From: Ornithinibacillus scapharcae TW25
Lineage (GTDB): Bacteria > Bacillota > Bacilli > Bacillales > Amphibacillaceae
Length of the DNA: 64,000 nucleotides
Direction of reading: 5' to 3'
Assembly (NCBI RefSeq): GCF_000190475.1
Contig: NZ_AEWH01000071.1
Location: forward strand, 62,001 to 126,000
The translations under genes and the position numbers were made by a program. Positions within the stretch are counted from its first letter, which is position 1; the number at the start of each line of letters is the position of its first letter. Positions 33,348-42,738 of this stretch are shown here, piece by piece. The notes beneath the pieces were generated by a model that saw nothing but the letters and a program-made list of their open reading frames with translations, did no database searches and was not told the origin of the DNA.

Positions 33348-35546
33348 TTATAGGTCTGGTCCTATCTCCAACTCCGTTTCATAGCTTTCATAACTTCCAT
33401 CTTCTAATTGAACAGTAATGATAGCTAAATACCTTCCAGGTGCACCTATATCCCTTTTTGTAAGATAACCCTCATTCATTCCTAGCTTTGTATCTTCCAT
33501 TCGTAGTAATGTTCGATCATAGATTAGCGAGTGTGGGTCGTATAATTCCACTTCTACACTTCGAGTTTCTTCCGTTAAATATAGTCGATAGACGAATTCA
33601 TCATCAGAGAAGGATTTCAAGGAAAACTCGAATCCTGTCGCTTTTGGATAATTTGCCGTTTCATTAATAAACAAATACGGTAGATGGTATGTCTCTTCTT
33701 CAGATTGCAATTCAAGCCATCCTTGATGGATACCCTTTTCCAATTGTCTAGAAGTAATACTGATTTCAAGAGGAACCTCGATTTTCTCTCCTGGTTCAAC
33801 CGTAAAAGGCATCGGTAAATTCCAACTAATACTTCGCTGTTTCGTTGGGAGATTAAAAGAATACTTCCTTGTTTTTTTGGATGTATTTTCAACTATAAGG
33901 TTGATGGTTTTGGTTTCACGGTAATCGGTTATTTTCCCAAATGCCAGTGATGGGTTGTAGATGATTGTCGGTGTTTCCATAGCGCGCTTTGGATTAATAT
34001 TTCCCATTCCTTGCATAATCGGTTCATACGGTTCTCCAGTCCCATCTATCATTCGATTTGCTGTCGTTTTTAAAGCACCAAATATTTTCTCGTTGGACCA
34101 GTTGGGTTTTGCTTCCTTCATTATGGCAATCACTCCCGCAACATGCGGACTAGCCATACTGGTACCTTGAAGGGCTAAATAACCACCAGGGACTGTACTG
34201 AGCACATTGGTTCCCGGCGCAAGTATATCAGGCTTTATCTCCCAATTTACGGTTACCGGTCCTCTAGAACTAAATTCCGCTATGCCGCTATCCTGTTTAT
34301 CATAAATGGTATCGATATAAGGATGTTTTTCTTTTTCTACATAGCGCTTTAGCCATTTTCCATCTTCTCTCGAAATAGACACCACTGGGATTTGTATTGG
34401 TTCCTCATTATTTGTTATTGCTCCTTGAAAAGTCCCTTCTTCGTTATTGTAAATAACAGCTGCTATTGCTCCCTTTTGCTCAGCCTCTTTGGCTAATTCG
34501 TAAAAAGGAATTTTTCCCCTTTCAATCAAAGCAATTTTCCCTGTTAAATCATTTGATGTGGAAAGAGCAACTTCATAATCCATGGATAGTTTCCATGGAT
34601 TAGAGCCAACCATTGGTGTAAGATCAATTCGCCTATTAGCTAAGGCATCAAATAATACTGGAATTGTCTGTTCATTTGCATATGCCCCTACCGAAAACGC
34701 TTTAGATGCCGTCGCTGGAGCACCAACAGTCCAATTATCCGGTCCACTATTCCCATTCGCAATCACAACCGCTACCCCAAGCTCAGCTGCCCGATTAACA
34801 GCGGTGCTAGTTGGATAATCTGGGCCATTAACCGAATTGCCGAGGGAAAGATTCAACACATCGACACCATCTTCAACCGCTTGTTCCATTGCAGCAATTA
34901 CTTGTACAGAGGTTCCGCTACCACCAGGACCTAATGCTCGGTAAGCCCTAATTTCCGCATCTGGCGCAACTCCTTGCATATTTCCATCTGCGGCAATAAT
35001 ACCCGCGACATGTGTCCCATGATTGGTGGGCATCCCTTCTTCTGGGAGTGTCTCCATCGGATCCTCATCTAAATCTACTAAATCATACCCACCTGTGTAG
35101 TTATGTTGTAGGTCGGGATGATTATAATCAATTCCGGTATCGACAACACCAACCACTACGCCCTTTCCAGTGTAACTTGTATTATTTAGTTCAGATGGAA
35201 CAATCATTTCTGGACTCACCTCTGCGACATCCTCAATTGTTTTTAGTGGGGATTCGTATTGGTTTGTTTGATAGGTTTCGACGGAATGAATGGCTTTTAC
35301 AAACTCTAAAGTCCCCATTCTTGCTAGGTCATCGGGGGAACCTTGCAACGCAAGTCCGTTAAATAATTTATCATATGTAGCAATCACGTCAATAAATGGA
35401 TGATAGGTTTCCAAAAACTTCTTATGTTCTAATGGATTCCCTGTAACCTCAATAATAATGGATTCCTGTTCTTCCATAGCTAGAACATTTCCACCACCAA
35501 ACAGGTATAAAATCAGGGTTAAACATCCTAATTGTAAAAAGCGCAA
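33348..35546 (-). CDS. Secreted subtilisin-like serine protease with PA domain (Vpr-like)
   Basis: A 732-residue S8 protease. A signal peptide (about 1-23, ending VLA) is followed by an inhibitor-like propeptide (about 28-100). The catalytic domain shows Asp in VGVVDTGIDYNHPD, His in NHGTHVAGIIA and Ser in GTSMASPHVAG. A protease-associated insertion lies between them (about 300-420, IALIERGKIPFYELAKEAEQ region), as in B. subtilis Vpr. The C-terminal part (about 530-732) looks like a beta-rich Fn3-type extension. It probably degrades extracellular protein for nutrition. The start is a TTG at 35546 with an excellent AAGGAGG 6 nt upstream; no ATG fits. It stands alone between flgK and the atp operon. 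Confidence 0.93.
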   Translation of the reverse strand: MRFLQLGCLTLILYLFGGGNVLAMEEQESIIIEVTGNPLEHKKFLETYHPFIDVIATYDKLFNGLALQGSPDDLARMGTLEFVKAIHSVETYQTNQYESPLKTIEDVAEVSPEMIVPSELNNTSYTGKGVVVGVVDTGIDYNHPDLQHNYTGGYDLVDLDEDPMETLPEEGMPTNHGTHVAGIIAADGNMQGVAPDAEIRAYRALGPGGSGTSVQVIAAMEQAVEDGVDVLNLSLGNSVNGPDYPTSTAVNRAAELGVAVVIANGNSGPDNWTVGAPATASKAFSVGAYANEQTIPVLFDALANRRIDLTPMVGSNPWKLSMDYEVALSTSNDLTGKIALIERGKIPFYELAKEAEQKGAIAAVIYNNEEGTFQGAITNNEEPIQIPVVSISREDGKWLKRYVEKEKHPYIDTIYDKQDSGIAEFSSRGPVTVNWEIKPDILAPGTNVLSTVPGGYLALQGTSMASPHVAGVIAIMKEAKPNWSNEKIFGALKTTANRMIDGTGEPYEPIMQGMGNINPKRAMETPTIIYNPSLAFGKITDYRETKTINLIVENTSKKTRKYSFNLPTKQRSISWNLPMPFTVEPGEKIEVPLEISITSRQLEKGIHQGWLELQSEEETYHLPYLFINETANYPKATGFEFSLKSFSDDEFVYRLYLTEETRSVEVELYDPHSLIYDRTLLRMEDTKLGMNEGYLTKRDIGAPGRYLAIITVQLEDGSYESYETELEIGPDL

Positions 35547-35627
35547 TCTATCCCTCCTTCCTTAGCTATTATTCCATTATCCATCTATGTTGATACATAA
35601 ACAAAATGAACAATAATCATGCGTAGG

Positions 35628-35660
35628 CAATAAAAAAGAAGAAAGCAATTTATGCTTCCT
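35628..35660 (-). terminator. Weak terminator of the flgK-vWA gene
   Basis: A short stem AAGCA/TGCTT (35643-35647 with 35653-35657, one mismatch beyond) directly after the stop, followed on the minus strand by a T-rich run. The position fits, but the stem is short. Confidence 0.4.
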
Positions 35661-35661
35661 C

Positions 35662-37782
35662 CTACATTTTATTTATAATACGGTCTAATACTTCATCCAT
35701 TGCTGTTATTTGTCTGGATGCAGCGTTAAATGCATGTTGGAACTGTATTAGATTGGTAAACTCTTCATCTAGTGAAACCGAACTAATCGATTGTCTATTC
35801 TCGGAAACAGTATGTCTGAGAACGGAAGTATTGTCCTCCATTCGCATCGCTTCTTGTGTCATCACACCTAATTGACCAATGATATTTCCAAAATAGGTAC
35901 GGAAATCACTAAATTCGCTACTAAACGGCAGATCCATCTCACTAACATTTGCTAAATCTAAGGCGTTTTGACCATCACCATTTGTAGTACCTTTACCTGC
36001 TGCGATTTTACTAATATCATTTACGACATCATCCGAAACTTTTATACGCCCCGCATAGCCCTCTTTCTCAAACCCATCCTGACCAGCAGTTTCCACGTAT
36101 TCTCGAATGTTTGTACCGATAATATTGATTAATTGTTCTGACCAATCAGTGGCATTAATATCTACCGATGTCCCACCAGTATCCTGTACGATATGTTCGA
36201 CATCCTCCAGATTATATGGAAAGCTAGGATTAAATATTCCGTGGATTTGTATTCCTCGCTCCTTGAATTGATCCAGTATATCCTCTGAGGTTAGTAAACT
36301 ATCATCTGATTCATCAGTAACAAAAATAATATGTTTAAATGACTCATTTGTCCCATAAACCGGAATAATCCCATTAAGAGCATCCATTAAATTTTCTCTA
36401 GCCCCACTAATTTCAAGGTTTTTTATCTCTTGTTCGAACTCAGCGAGGTCGGTGGTCCAGATATCTTGACTATCAGGAAAAACGATAGACTGAGAGTTTT
36501 CGATATATTTTACTAATCCAAGGTTTACATTCTTCAATTGGTCTCCCTTTGTAAGTTCTCCAACAAATTCGGCTAATTTATCAGCGACAGTTGCAAGTTT
36601 CCCCCCCATACTACCACTGTTATCTACTACAAATACGACATCCGCCGTCTCTCTACTATAAGATGAAATTCTATCATGCACGCTATCAGCGAAAAATGGG
36701 ATGTCCATAGGCGCATTCGCATTTTCGAAGGTACTGTTACCAGCTTCATGGATTTCATTAAAAGCCGCTGCATAGTTGAATGCCATATTATCAAGTTCAG
36801 CTAGCATCCAAGGGAATGTTCCTTCGACTTCTCCATTTGCATTTTCATAACCTTGTAGCTCTATCAATGCTTGAATTTCTCCCATCGAAGTAAAATCATT
36901 CCCAGTTATTGTTCTAGAACCTAATGTGATAGAACCAACTGAACCTTTTATTCCGTCCTGTACAGAAAGCGTGTTAGCTACCTTTAAATCAGTATCTACT
37001 AGCTTTGTATTCCCAAAGATGGAATATCCATTATCACCGATAATCTCTATGGAATAGACCCCATCTGCAATTGCCATAGCAGCGTTCCCACTCTTATAGG
37101 CGGTTACCTTTATATTGACTAACTCTGATAGCTTGTCTACTAATCCATCCCGTTCATCATATAAATCGTTCGGTAGATAACCATTGCCTTCTAGTTTCTC
37201 AATTTGCATATTTAATTCATTAATTTGAGTAGCTAATGTATTAACCTTCTCAACCTTCTCAACCAACTGGCCTTTTAGTTGTCTTTTCACTGTTGTCAAA
37301 GAAGTATGTAAGTGGTTAAATGTATCTGCTACCGCAATACCGCGCTGACGTACAATAGATCGCGCAGCTTCACTAGTAGGGTCCACTGCTAAGTCTTGTA
37401 AGGACTGCCAGAAGGATTCCATTGTATGGGATAAACCTTGTTTAGAAGGTTCGTTCATAATCGATTCCATACGAGTTAGTGCTTCTGTCTTTGTATGATA
37501 GTAACCGTATTTACTAGATTCGGTACGAAATTGGAAGTCTGTATAATGAACACGTAGCCTTTCCACAACATTCACTTCTACCCCAGAACCAATCTGTCCA
37601 GGAAGCTCCAGTCTATTGCGCGACATACCGTTAATTGGATTTGTCTCCACATAATTTACCCGCTGCCTGGAATAACCATCCGTATTTGCGTTTGCTATAT
37701 TATGTCCGGTTGTACGAATTGCTGATTGGTGCGAAAAAATCGCCCGCTTCATTAATTCTATTCCAGAAAACGATGCACCCAT
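35662..37782 (-). CDS. flgK: Flagellar hook-associated protein FlgK with an inserted von Willebrand factor A domain
   Basis: A 706-residue protein. Residues 1-345 are a clear FlgK: the N-terminal rod/hook motif (ELMKRAIFSHQSAIRTTGHNIANANTDGYSRQ, spanning 10-40) and the coiled-coil with LPNDLYDERDGLVDKLSELV (204-222). The C-terminal 90 residues are also FlgK (LDEEFTNLIQFQHAFNAASRQI). Between them, about 379-560, sits a von Willebrand factor A domain: ADVVFVVDNSGSMGG supplies the metal-site motif D387-x-S389-x-S391, and IIFVTDES supplies the third metal-site Asp490. FlgK proteins in bacilli are usually near 500 residues without this domain. The gene is alone, not beside flgM/flgL, and has a SigA-like rather than SigD-like promoter. 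The domain would face outward at the hook-filament junction; an adhesive or regulatory role is inferred. The ribosome site (TAGGA) is weak. Confidence 0.9.
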   Translation of the reverse strand: MGASFSGIELMKRAIFSHQSAIRTTGHNIANANTDGYSRQRVNYVETNPINGMSRNRLELPGQIGSGVEVNVVERLRVHYTDFQFRTESSKYGYYHTKTEALTRMESIMNEPSKQGLSHTMESFWQSLQDLAVDPTSEAARSIVRQRGIAVADTFNHLHTSLTTVKRQLKGQLVEKVEKVNTLATQINELNMQIEKLEGNGYLPNDLYDERDGLVDKLSELVNIKVTAYKSGNAAMAIADGVYSIEIIGDNGYSIFGNTKLVDTDLKVANTLSVQDGIKGSVGSITLGSRTITGNDFTSMGEIQALIELQGYENANGEVEGTFPWMLAELDNMAFNYAAAFNEIHEAGNSTFENANAPMDIPFFADSVHDRISSYSRETADVVFVVDNSGSMGGKLATVADKLAEFVGELTKGDQLKNVNLGLVKYIENSQSIVFPDSQDIWTTDLAEFEQEIKNLEISGARENLMDALNGIIPVYGTNESFKHIIFVTDESDDSLLTSEDILDQFKERGIQIHGIFNPSFPYNLEDVEHIVQDTGGTSVDINATDWSEQLINIIGTNIREYVETAGQDGFEKEGYAGRIKVSDDVVNDISKIAAGKGTTNGDGQNALDLANVSEMDLPFSSEFSDFRTYFGNIIGQLGVMTQEAMRMEDNTSVLRHTVSENRQSISSVSLDEEFTNLIQFQHAFNAASRQITAMDEVLDRIINKM

Positions 37783-37821
37783 AACCGATCCTACTTTCTA
37801 AATCTATTTTCCTATTCTTTC

Positions 37822-37851
37822 ATTATAGTAGATTTGTCCTAGTCACGTAAA
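37822..37851 (-). promoter_or_regulatory. Candidate SigA-type promoter of the flgK-vWA gene
   Basis: On the minus strand TTTACG (37846-37851) and a perfect TATAAT (37822-37827) are 18 nt apart, about 40 nt before the start codon. I see no SigD-type TAAA...GCCGATAT element. Confidence 0.5.
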
Positions 37852-37893
37852 GGGGACTTATTCAAACCGAAAGACTATGATAGCTAAGCGGCA

Positions 37894-37927
37894 CAAAAAA
37901 ACAGGACCCTTTTCACAAGAGTCCTGC
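37894..37927 (-). terminator. Terminator of the upp-mnaA operon
   Basis: CAGGAC (37902-37907) pairs with GTCCTG (37921-37926), and on the minus strand a run of seven T follows. It lies 8 nt after the mnaA stop. Confidence 0.8.
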
Positions 37928-37933
37928 TAATTA

Positions 37934-39046
37934 TTACTTAAAGTATTCTACAATCGCATCTGCAATTCTTCGTGATGCCTCGCCATCTCCATATGGATTG
38001 GATGCTTTGGCCATCTTATCATGCGCTGCGTGATCTGACAATAATTCATTTGCTAGATTAAAGATCGTATCTTCATCTGTTCCAGCTAACTTCAATGTCC
38101 CTGCTTCTATTCCCTCTGGTCGTTCTGTTGTGTCTCGCAACACAAGAACTGGTACCCCTAATGAAGGTGCTTCCTCTTGTACACCACCAGAATCGGTTAG
38201 AATGAGATGTGAACGAGCAGCAAAGTTGTGGAAATCGACAACATCTAGTGGCTCAATTAGCTGAATACGTTCGTCATTTCCTAGAATCTCGTTTGCCGTA
38301 TCTCGAACAACAGGATTTAAATGTACAGGATATACAACATGAATATCCTGATGCTCTTCAACTAGGCGCTTAATTGCTCGGAACATTTGTTGCATATTTT
38401 CGCCAAGATTTTCACGACGGTGTGCAGTCATTAAAACGAGGCGTTTTCCATTAATTTCATCTAGAATAGGATGACTGTAATTATCATCAACTGTAGTCTT
38501 TAGTGCATCAATTGCCGTGTTCCCAGTTACATAGATGCGATCCTCTGGCTTATTCTCATCTAGCAAATTCTGTTTTGACTTTTCCGTAGGAGAGAAGTGT
38601 AAGTCTGCCATAACTCCTGTAAGCTGGCGGTTCATTTCCTCTGGGAACGGTGAGTACTTATTCCAAGTTCTTAAGCCGGCTTCTACATGGCCTACTGCTA
38701 TTTGATTATAATACGCAGCAAGCGAAGCAACAAACGTCGTACTCGTATCACCATGTACAAGAACAATATCAGGCTTCGTTTCTTTCATCACTTCATCTAA
38801 GCCTTCTAATGCACGTGTTGTAATTTGAGCAAGTGTCTGCTTCTGTTTCATAATATTCAAATCAATGTCAGGTGTAATATTAAATATTTCTAAAACCTGA
38901 TCCAGCATTTCTCTGTGCTGAGCTGTTACAGTAACGATTGTTTCAAACTCATCAGTACGCTTTTTCAATTCAAGGACAAGCGGAGCCATTTTAATTGCTT
39001 CTGGTCTTGTCCCAAAAATTGTCATCACCTTGATGCGTTTTGACAT
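37934..39046 (-). CDS. mnaA: UDP-N-acetylglucosamine 2-epimerase (non-hydrolysing)
   Basis: Interconverts UDP-GlcNAc and UDP-ManNAc, the precursor of teichoic-acid linkage units. The 370-residue protein shows FGTRPEAIKMAPLV, VHGDTSTTFVASLAAYY, VGHVEAGLRTW and the nucleotide-sugar site DSGGVQEEAPSLGVPVLVLR with TERPEG. The length is normal. It starts 24 nt after upp and is followed by a terminator, so the two form an operon. UDP-GlcNAc is also the substrate of the two MurA enzymes in this window. Confidence 0.97.
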   Translation of the reverse strand: MSKRIKVMTIFGTRPEAIKMAPLVLELKKRTDEFETIVTVTAQHREMLDQVLEIFNITPDIDLNIMKQKQTLAQITTRALEGLDEVMKETKPDIVLVHGDTSTTFVASLAAYYNQIAVGHVEAGLRTWNKYSPFPEEMNRQLTGVMADLHFSPTEKSKQNLLDENKPEDRIYVTGNTAIDALKTTVDDNYSHPILDEINGKRLVLMTAHRRENLGENMQQMFRAIKRLVEEHQDIHVVYPVHLNPVVRDTANEILGNDERIQLIEPLDVVDFHNFAARSHLILTDSGGVQEEAPSLGVPVLVLRDTTERPEGIEAGTLKLAGTDEDTIFNLANELLSDHAAHDKMAKASNPYGDGEASRRIADAIVEYFK

Positions 39047-39070
39047 CTATATCCACTCCGATTTACCGAA

Positions 39071-39700
39071 TTATTTTGTACCGTACAAGCGGTCACCAGC
39101 ATCCCCAAGACCTGGTACGATATAAGCATGATCATCTAATTTTTCATCAAGTGCAGCTAAATAAATATCTACATCTGGATGTGCTTCCTTAATTACCTCT
39201 ACACCTTCTGGCGCGGCGATTAAACACATCAGACGAATATTTTTTGCACCACGATTTTTTAACGACTGAATAGCATCTTTAGCAGATCCACCTGTTGCTA
39301 GCATCGGATCAATAACTATTAATTCACGCTCTTCTATATCAGAAGGTAGCTTTATGTAATATTCTACCGGCTTCAATGTTTCCGGATCACGATATAATCC
39401 AACATGCCCAACCTTAGCAGCAGGGATTAACTTCAACATCCCATCAACCATTCCAAGACCCGCACGAAGAATAGGAACTAGTCCGATTTTCTTACCAGCT
39501 AACACCTTCGTTTTAGTAGAAGTGACTGGCGTTTCAATCGTCGTCTCTTCTAATGGTAGGTCACGCGTAATTTCAAATGCCATCAGCATTGCAACCTCAT
39601 CTACTAATTCACGAAATTCCTTTGTACCAGTATTCTTGTCACGGATAAACGATAATTTATGTTGGATCAACGGGTGATCTAAAACATGTACATTTCCCAT
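39071..39700 (-). CDS. upp: Uracil phosphoribosyltransferase
   Basis: Pyrimidine salvage: uracil plus PRPP gives UMP. The 209-residue protein contains [14 protein letters not shown] and the PRPP-binding loop [15 protein letters not shown], and ends with the uracil-binding [16 protein letters not shown]. The length equals that of B. subtilis Upp. A good promoter lies 40-68 nt upstream, and the gene is followed by mnaA. Confidence 0.98.
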   Translation of the reverse strand: MGNVHVLDHPLIQHKLSFIRDKNTGTKEFRELVDEVAMLMAFEITRDLPLEETTIETPVTSTKTKVLAGKKIGLVPILRAGLGMVDGMLKLIPAAKVGHVGLYRDPETLKPVEYYIKLPSDIEERELIVIDPMLATGGSAKDAIQSLKNRGAKNIRLMCLIAAPEGVEVIKEAHPDVDIYLAALDEKLDDHAYIVPGLGDAGDRLYGTK

Positions 39701-39739
39701 TTGGCTACCACTCCTTATTTGTTTAGTTACATCCTTAAA

Positions 39740-39768
39740 ATTGTACTGAAAAAAACGTACTTATTCAA
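39740..39768 (-). promoter_or_regulatory. SigA-type promoter of upp-mnaA
   Basis: On the minus strand TTGAAT (39763-39768) and TACAAT (39740-39745) are separated by exactly 17 nt. The start point would be near 39733, about 33 nt before the upp ATG. Confidence 0.6.
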
Positions 39769-39850
39769 GGTTGAGGTGGTAAATGTTAGGAAGTCGTAAT
39801 TTTTATGGTCGTGTAAGGGGAAGATTATCGTGATGAAATAGTGTACTTGC

Positions 39851-40060
39851 ACTCGAGCCACTAAGTGTATTTCTCGAGAGAGGTTTCTAGTTTGCTACGC
39901 GACTTGTGGTGTTACTTGCGAGAGACAGAAACATCCTTACGCGACTTCTATCATCTGGTGCAAGTTCGTGGAGAACTCTCGTTAGTTTTCTAGAAACTCG
40001 CGCGAATTTATGATGTCCTCTCGTTAAATTGTGGTTGATACGCGCGAGTTTCATAAGAAG
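39851..40060. repeat. Degenerate tandem array with 21-bp period, TCGCGCGA-like core
   Basis: Cut into rows of 21 nt from 39851, most of the ten rows open with the same CG-rich word: ACTCGAG, TCTCGAG, then a three-base-shifted set (TACGCGACTT, TGCGAGAGAC, TACGCGACTT, TGCAAGTTCG), then TCTCGTT, TCGCGCG, TCTCGTT, ACGCGCG. The remainder of each row is AT-rich and not conserved. No open frame spans it. This fills most of the 485-nt gap between upp and the methyltransferase gene. Confidence 0.6.
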
Positions 40061-40185
40061 GTCTTATTAATACTCAGTTCTTGCAAATTATATATTAAAA
40101 CCACGAGATACAAAAAGAACTCTAACTCGTATGACTTGTTACACTCTTTTTTCGACCTCAATGGAAATTGGTATTACCGATTGCG

Positions 40186-40791
40186 CTAACCTTTTGTTGC
40201 TTCCAAACACCAAAAAACACCATTTGAATGTCGTTTTACCGAAGTAAAGTGATTTCTCTGTAATAGATTTTCTATCTCCGTAACATCTAATAAAGTGAAG
40301 GAATTCGTTCTTTGCATTTTTTCCATTTGAGCTCTATCCGTAATGGATATATAAACTTTTCCTCCGGGTTTCAGTACTCTATGAATCTCAGAGAAGGAGC
40401 GGTTTAGATCAATCCAGAAATAAATCGTATGAATAGAAAACACTTTATCAAAAATAATATCTTCAAAAGGCAAGTCCATCACATCTCCATAACGGAGTTC
40501 CATTAGGCCTTGTTCAATATATTTTAAATTTCGTTTTCTTGCTTGTTTAAGCATCTCATTTGAGATATCTATACCAGTAGCACTGCCAATATCCACGGTT
40601 TTAACTATCTCATGTAAAGTAGCGCCATTACCAATTCCTATCTCTAGGATAACCGCTTTTCCTTTTAAATCCATTACTTCTGTAGTCCAACGATTAATAG
40701 TCAAATTTCCCTTTTGCATATAGTTGCCAATCCATTTTGAAAAGAGTCCTCTAGGCTGTCTCAATTGATTACCTAACCAACGTTGAAGCAT
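40186..40791 (-). CDS. Class I SAM-dependent methyltransferase
   Basis: A 201-residue methyltransferase, probably soluble. SAM-binding motif I is VILEIGIGNGATLHEI (about 47-62); the acidic residue after motif I is in GIDISNEML, motif II in YGDVMDLPFED, and motif III is the HRVLKPGGKVYISI loop typical of UbiE/Coq5-like small-molecule methyltransferases. The substrate is unknown. The ATG at 40791 is chosen because GGGGAG lies 5 nt upstream; an upstream in-frame start at 40830 would fall inside the glyA terminator stem. The gene lies alone between that terminator and a repeat array. Confidence 0.85.
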   Translation of the reverse strand: MLQRWLGNQLRQPRGLFSKWIGNYMQKGNLTINRWTTEVMDLKGKAVILEIGIGNGATLHEIVKTVDIGSATGIDISNEMLKQARKRNLKYIEQGLMELRYGDVMDLPFEDIIFDKVFSIHTIYFWIDLNRSFSEIHRVLKPGGKVYISITDRAQMEKMQRTNSFTLLDVTEIENLLQRNHFTSVKRHSNGVFWCLEATKG

Positions 40792-40811
40792 ATTATCTCC
40801 CCTCTTTATCC

Positions 40812-40843
40812 AAAAAGGAGCTTGTTTCACGGAAACAAGCTCC
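40812..40843 (-). terminator. Terminator of glyA
   Basis: GGAGCTTGTTTC (40817-40828) and GAAACAAGCTCC (40832-40843) form a perfect 12-bp stem with a 3-nt loop; a T run follows on the minus strand. It lies 30 nt after the glyA stop. Confidence 0.9.
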
Positions 40844-40872
40844 TCAATCTCTATCTAATAAGCAGGCCCAAA

Positions 40873-42108
40873 TTATGCATAAAGCGGTGATTTTTCCGTT
40901 AGAGCTAATACACGCTCTGCCGCTTCTTTTAACACTGCTTCGTCTTCATGGTTCTTCAATGTTAACGAAATAATACTGGCAATCTCACGCATTTCTTCTT
41001 CCTTAAATCCTCGTGTGGTAACAGCCGGTGTACCAATACGGATACCACTTGTTACAAATGGGCTTTCTGTGTCAAAAGGAATCGTGTTTTTATTGACAGT
41101 AATTCCGATTTCATCTAGGACATGCTCTGCAACCTTTCCAGAGATGCCTAGTGGCGTAACGTCTAATAATAGTAAATGATTGTCAGTTCCACCAGATACA
41201 ACACGGATTCCCTCTTCTACCAAGGCTTCACCAAGTGCCTTGGCATTTGCGATGATCTGTTTAGAGTATTCTTTGAATTCATCAGATAATGCTTCTTTAA
41301 ATGCTGTCGCTTTCGCTGCAATAATATGCATTAGTGGACCACCTTGCATTCCAGGGAAAACAGCTTTGTCAATCTTTTTGGCATATTCTTCTTTACAAAG
41401 AATCATCCCACCACGTGGGCCACGTAATGTCTTATGTGTTGTTGTGGTTACAAAATCTGCATATGGTACTGGATTAGGGTGTAAGCCAGCAGCAACTAAC
41501 CCTGCAATGTGAGCCATGTCCACCATTAGGTAGGCACCAACCTCATCCGCAATTTCACGGAATTTCGCAAAGTCAAGAGTACGAGAATATGCACTAGCCC
41601 CAGCTACAATTAGTTTTGGCTTTACTTCTCTTGCTTTATCAAGTACTTTGTCATAGTCTAATTGCTCCGTTTCTTTCTCCACACCGTAATCGACAAAGTT
41701 ATATAATGTTCCACTAAAATTAACTGGGCTACCATGTGTTAAATGACCACCATGGTTTAGATTCATACCTAGAACTGTATCACCTGGCTCTAATACAGAG
41801 AAATAAACCGCCATATTTGCTTGTGCACCAGAGTGCGGTTGAACATTCGCATGGTCTGCTCCAAATAATTCTTTTGCACGGTCACGAGCTAAGTCTTCTA
41901 CTACATCCACATGCTCACAACCACCATAATAACGCTTACCTGGATATCCTTCTGCATATTTATTCGTTAAGACAGAACCCATCGCTTCCATTACTGCCTC
42001 TGAAACGAAATTTTCGGATGCAATAAGCTCAATCTTATTTTGCTGACGCTTTTTTTCTGCTTGAATTGCCTCAAATAATTCGTGATCATTCTGCATTAAA
42101 TGTTCCAT
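40873..42108 (-). CDS. glyA: Serine hydroxymethyltransferase
   Basis: Interconverts serine and glycine with tetrahydrofolate. The 411-residue PLP enzyme has [20 protein letters not shown] near the N-terminus, the cofactor lysine in [15 protein letters not shown] and the conserved [11 protein letters not shown]. Length and motifs are standard. GGGGAGG lies 8 nt before the ATG. It follows ywlG by 30 nt, as in B. subtilis, and ends at a strong terminator. Confidence 0.98.
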   Translation of the reverse strand: MEHLMQNDHELFEAIQAEKKRQQNKIELIASENFVSEAVMEAMGSVLTNKYAEGYPGKRYYGGCEHVDVVEDLARDRAKELFGADHANVQPHSGAQANMAVYFSVLEPGDTVLGMNLNHGGHLTHGSPVNFSGTLYNFVDYGVEKETEQLDYDKVLDKAREVKPKLIVAGASAYSRTLDFAKFREIADEVGAYLMVDMAHIAGLVAAGLHPNPVPYADFVTTTTHKTLRGPRGGMILCKEEYAKKIDKAVFPGMQGGPLMHIIAAKATAFKEALSDEFKEYSKQIIANAKALGEALVEEGIRVVSGGTDNHLLLLDVTPLGISGKVAEHVLDEIGITVNKNTIPFDTESPFVTSGIRIGTPAVTTRGFKEEEMREIASIISLTLKNHEDEAVLKEAAERVLALTEKSPLYA

Positions 42109-42138
42109 CGGTAAATCCTCCCCAATTTAGTTGTTATA

Positions 42139-42711
42139 TTATGTACAAGAATTTGTATCTTGTAATCTATCATATACTGCACGTGAACCCCCAATAAGCT
42201 TTGGTCGAGTCCGTGCCACATTTACACGCGCATCTCCAATATAACGTTGCTTAAGACGGACTGGAACTGCAACATGCTTTAGATGCATACCAATCATGGT
42301 TTCTCCAATATCTATTCCTGCATGAGCCTGAATCTTTTCTACTACTACTGGGTTGTTAAAATGCTTATATGCGTAAGAAGCCATTGAGCCACCAGCTTTT
42401 GGTATAGGTACGACCGCTACTTCTTCCAGCTGGAACTTCTCCATTGTTTCACGTTCCACAACAAGTGCTCGATTTAGATGTTCACAGCATTGAAATGCTA
42501 ATCTGATTCCTTTATCGGATTGGAGTTTTTGCATGGCTTGGAAAATATGTGCTGCGATGTCCTCACTACCCGCCGTTCCAATATGTTCACCAGCTACTTC
42601 ACTCGTAGAGCAACCAATCACAAAAATGTATTCGCTTTCCAAATAATCTGCTGTTAAAAGTTCCGTAGAGATAGTATGTAGATTTGATTGAATCGTTTCC
42701 ATTAGTTGCAA
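42139..42711 (-). CDS. ywlG: TIGR01440/DUF436-family protein YwlG
   Basis: A protein of about 190 residues conserved between rpiB and glyA in bacilli; its function is unknown to me. Visible features are EYIFVIGCSTSEVAGEHIGTAGS, a CCEHLNRALVVER segment and a Gly/Ser-rich PKAGGSMASYAY. These match the family signature and suggest a conserved ligand site. The start is ambiguous: a TTG at 42711 has AGGTGA at good distance, while the ATG at 42702 has the same site 15 nt away, so TTG is kept. Upstream lies the inverted-end repeat element. Confidence 0.85.
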   Translation of the reverse strand: MQLMETIQSNLHTISTELLTADYLESEYIFVIGCSTSEVAGEHIGTAGSEDIAAHIFQAMQKLQSDKGIRLAFQCCEHLNRALVVERETMEKFQLEEVAVVPIPKAGGSMASYAYKHFNNPVVVEKIQAHAGIDIGETMIGMHLKHVAVPVRLKQRYIGDARVNVARTRPKLIGGSRAVYDRLQDTNSCT

Positions 42712-42738
42712 GATACATCACCTAACTTAAGTAAAAGG

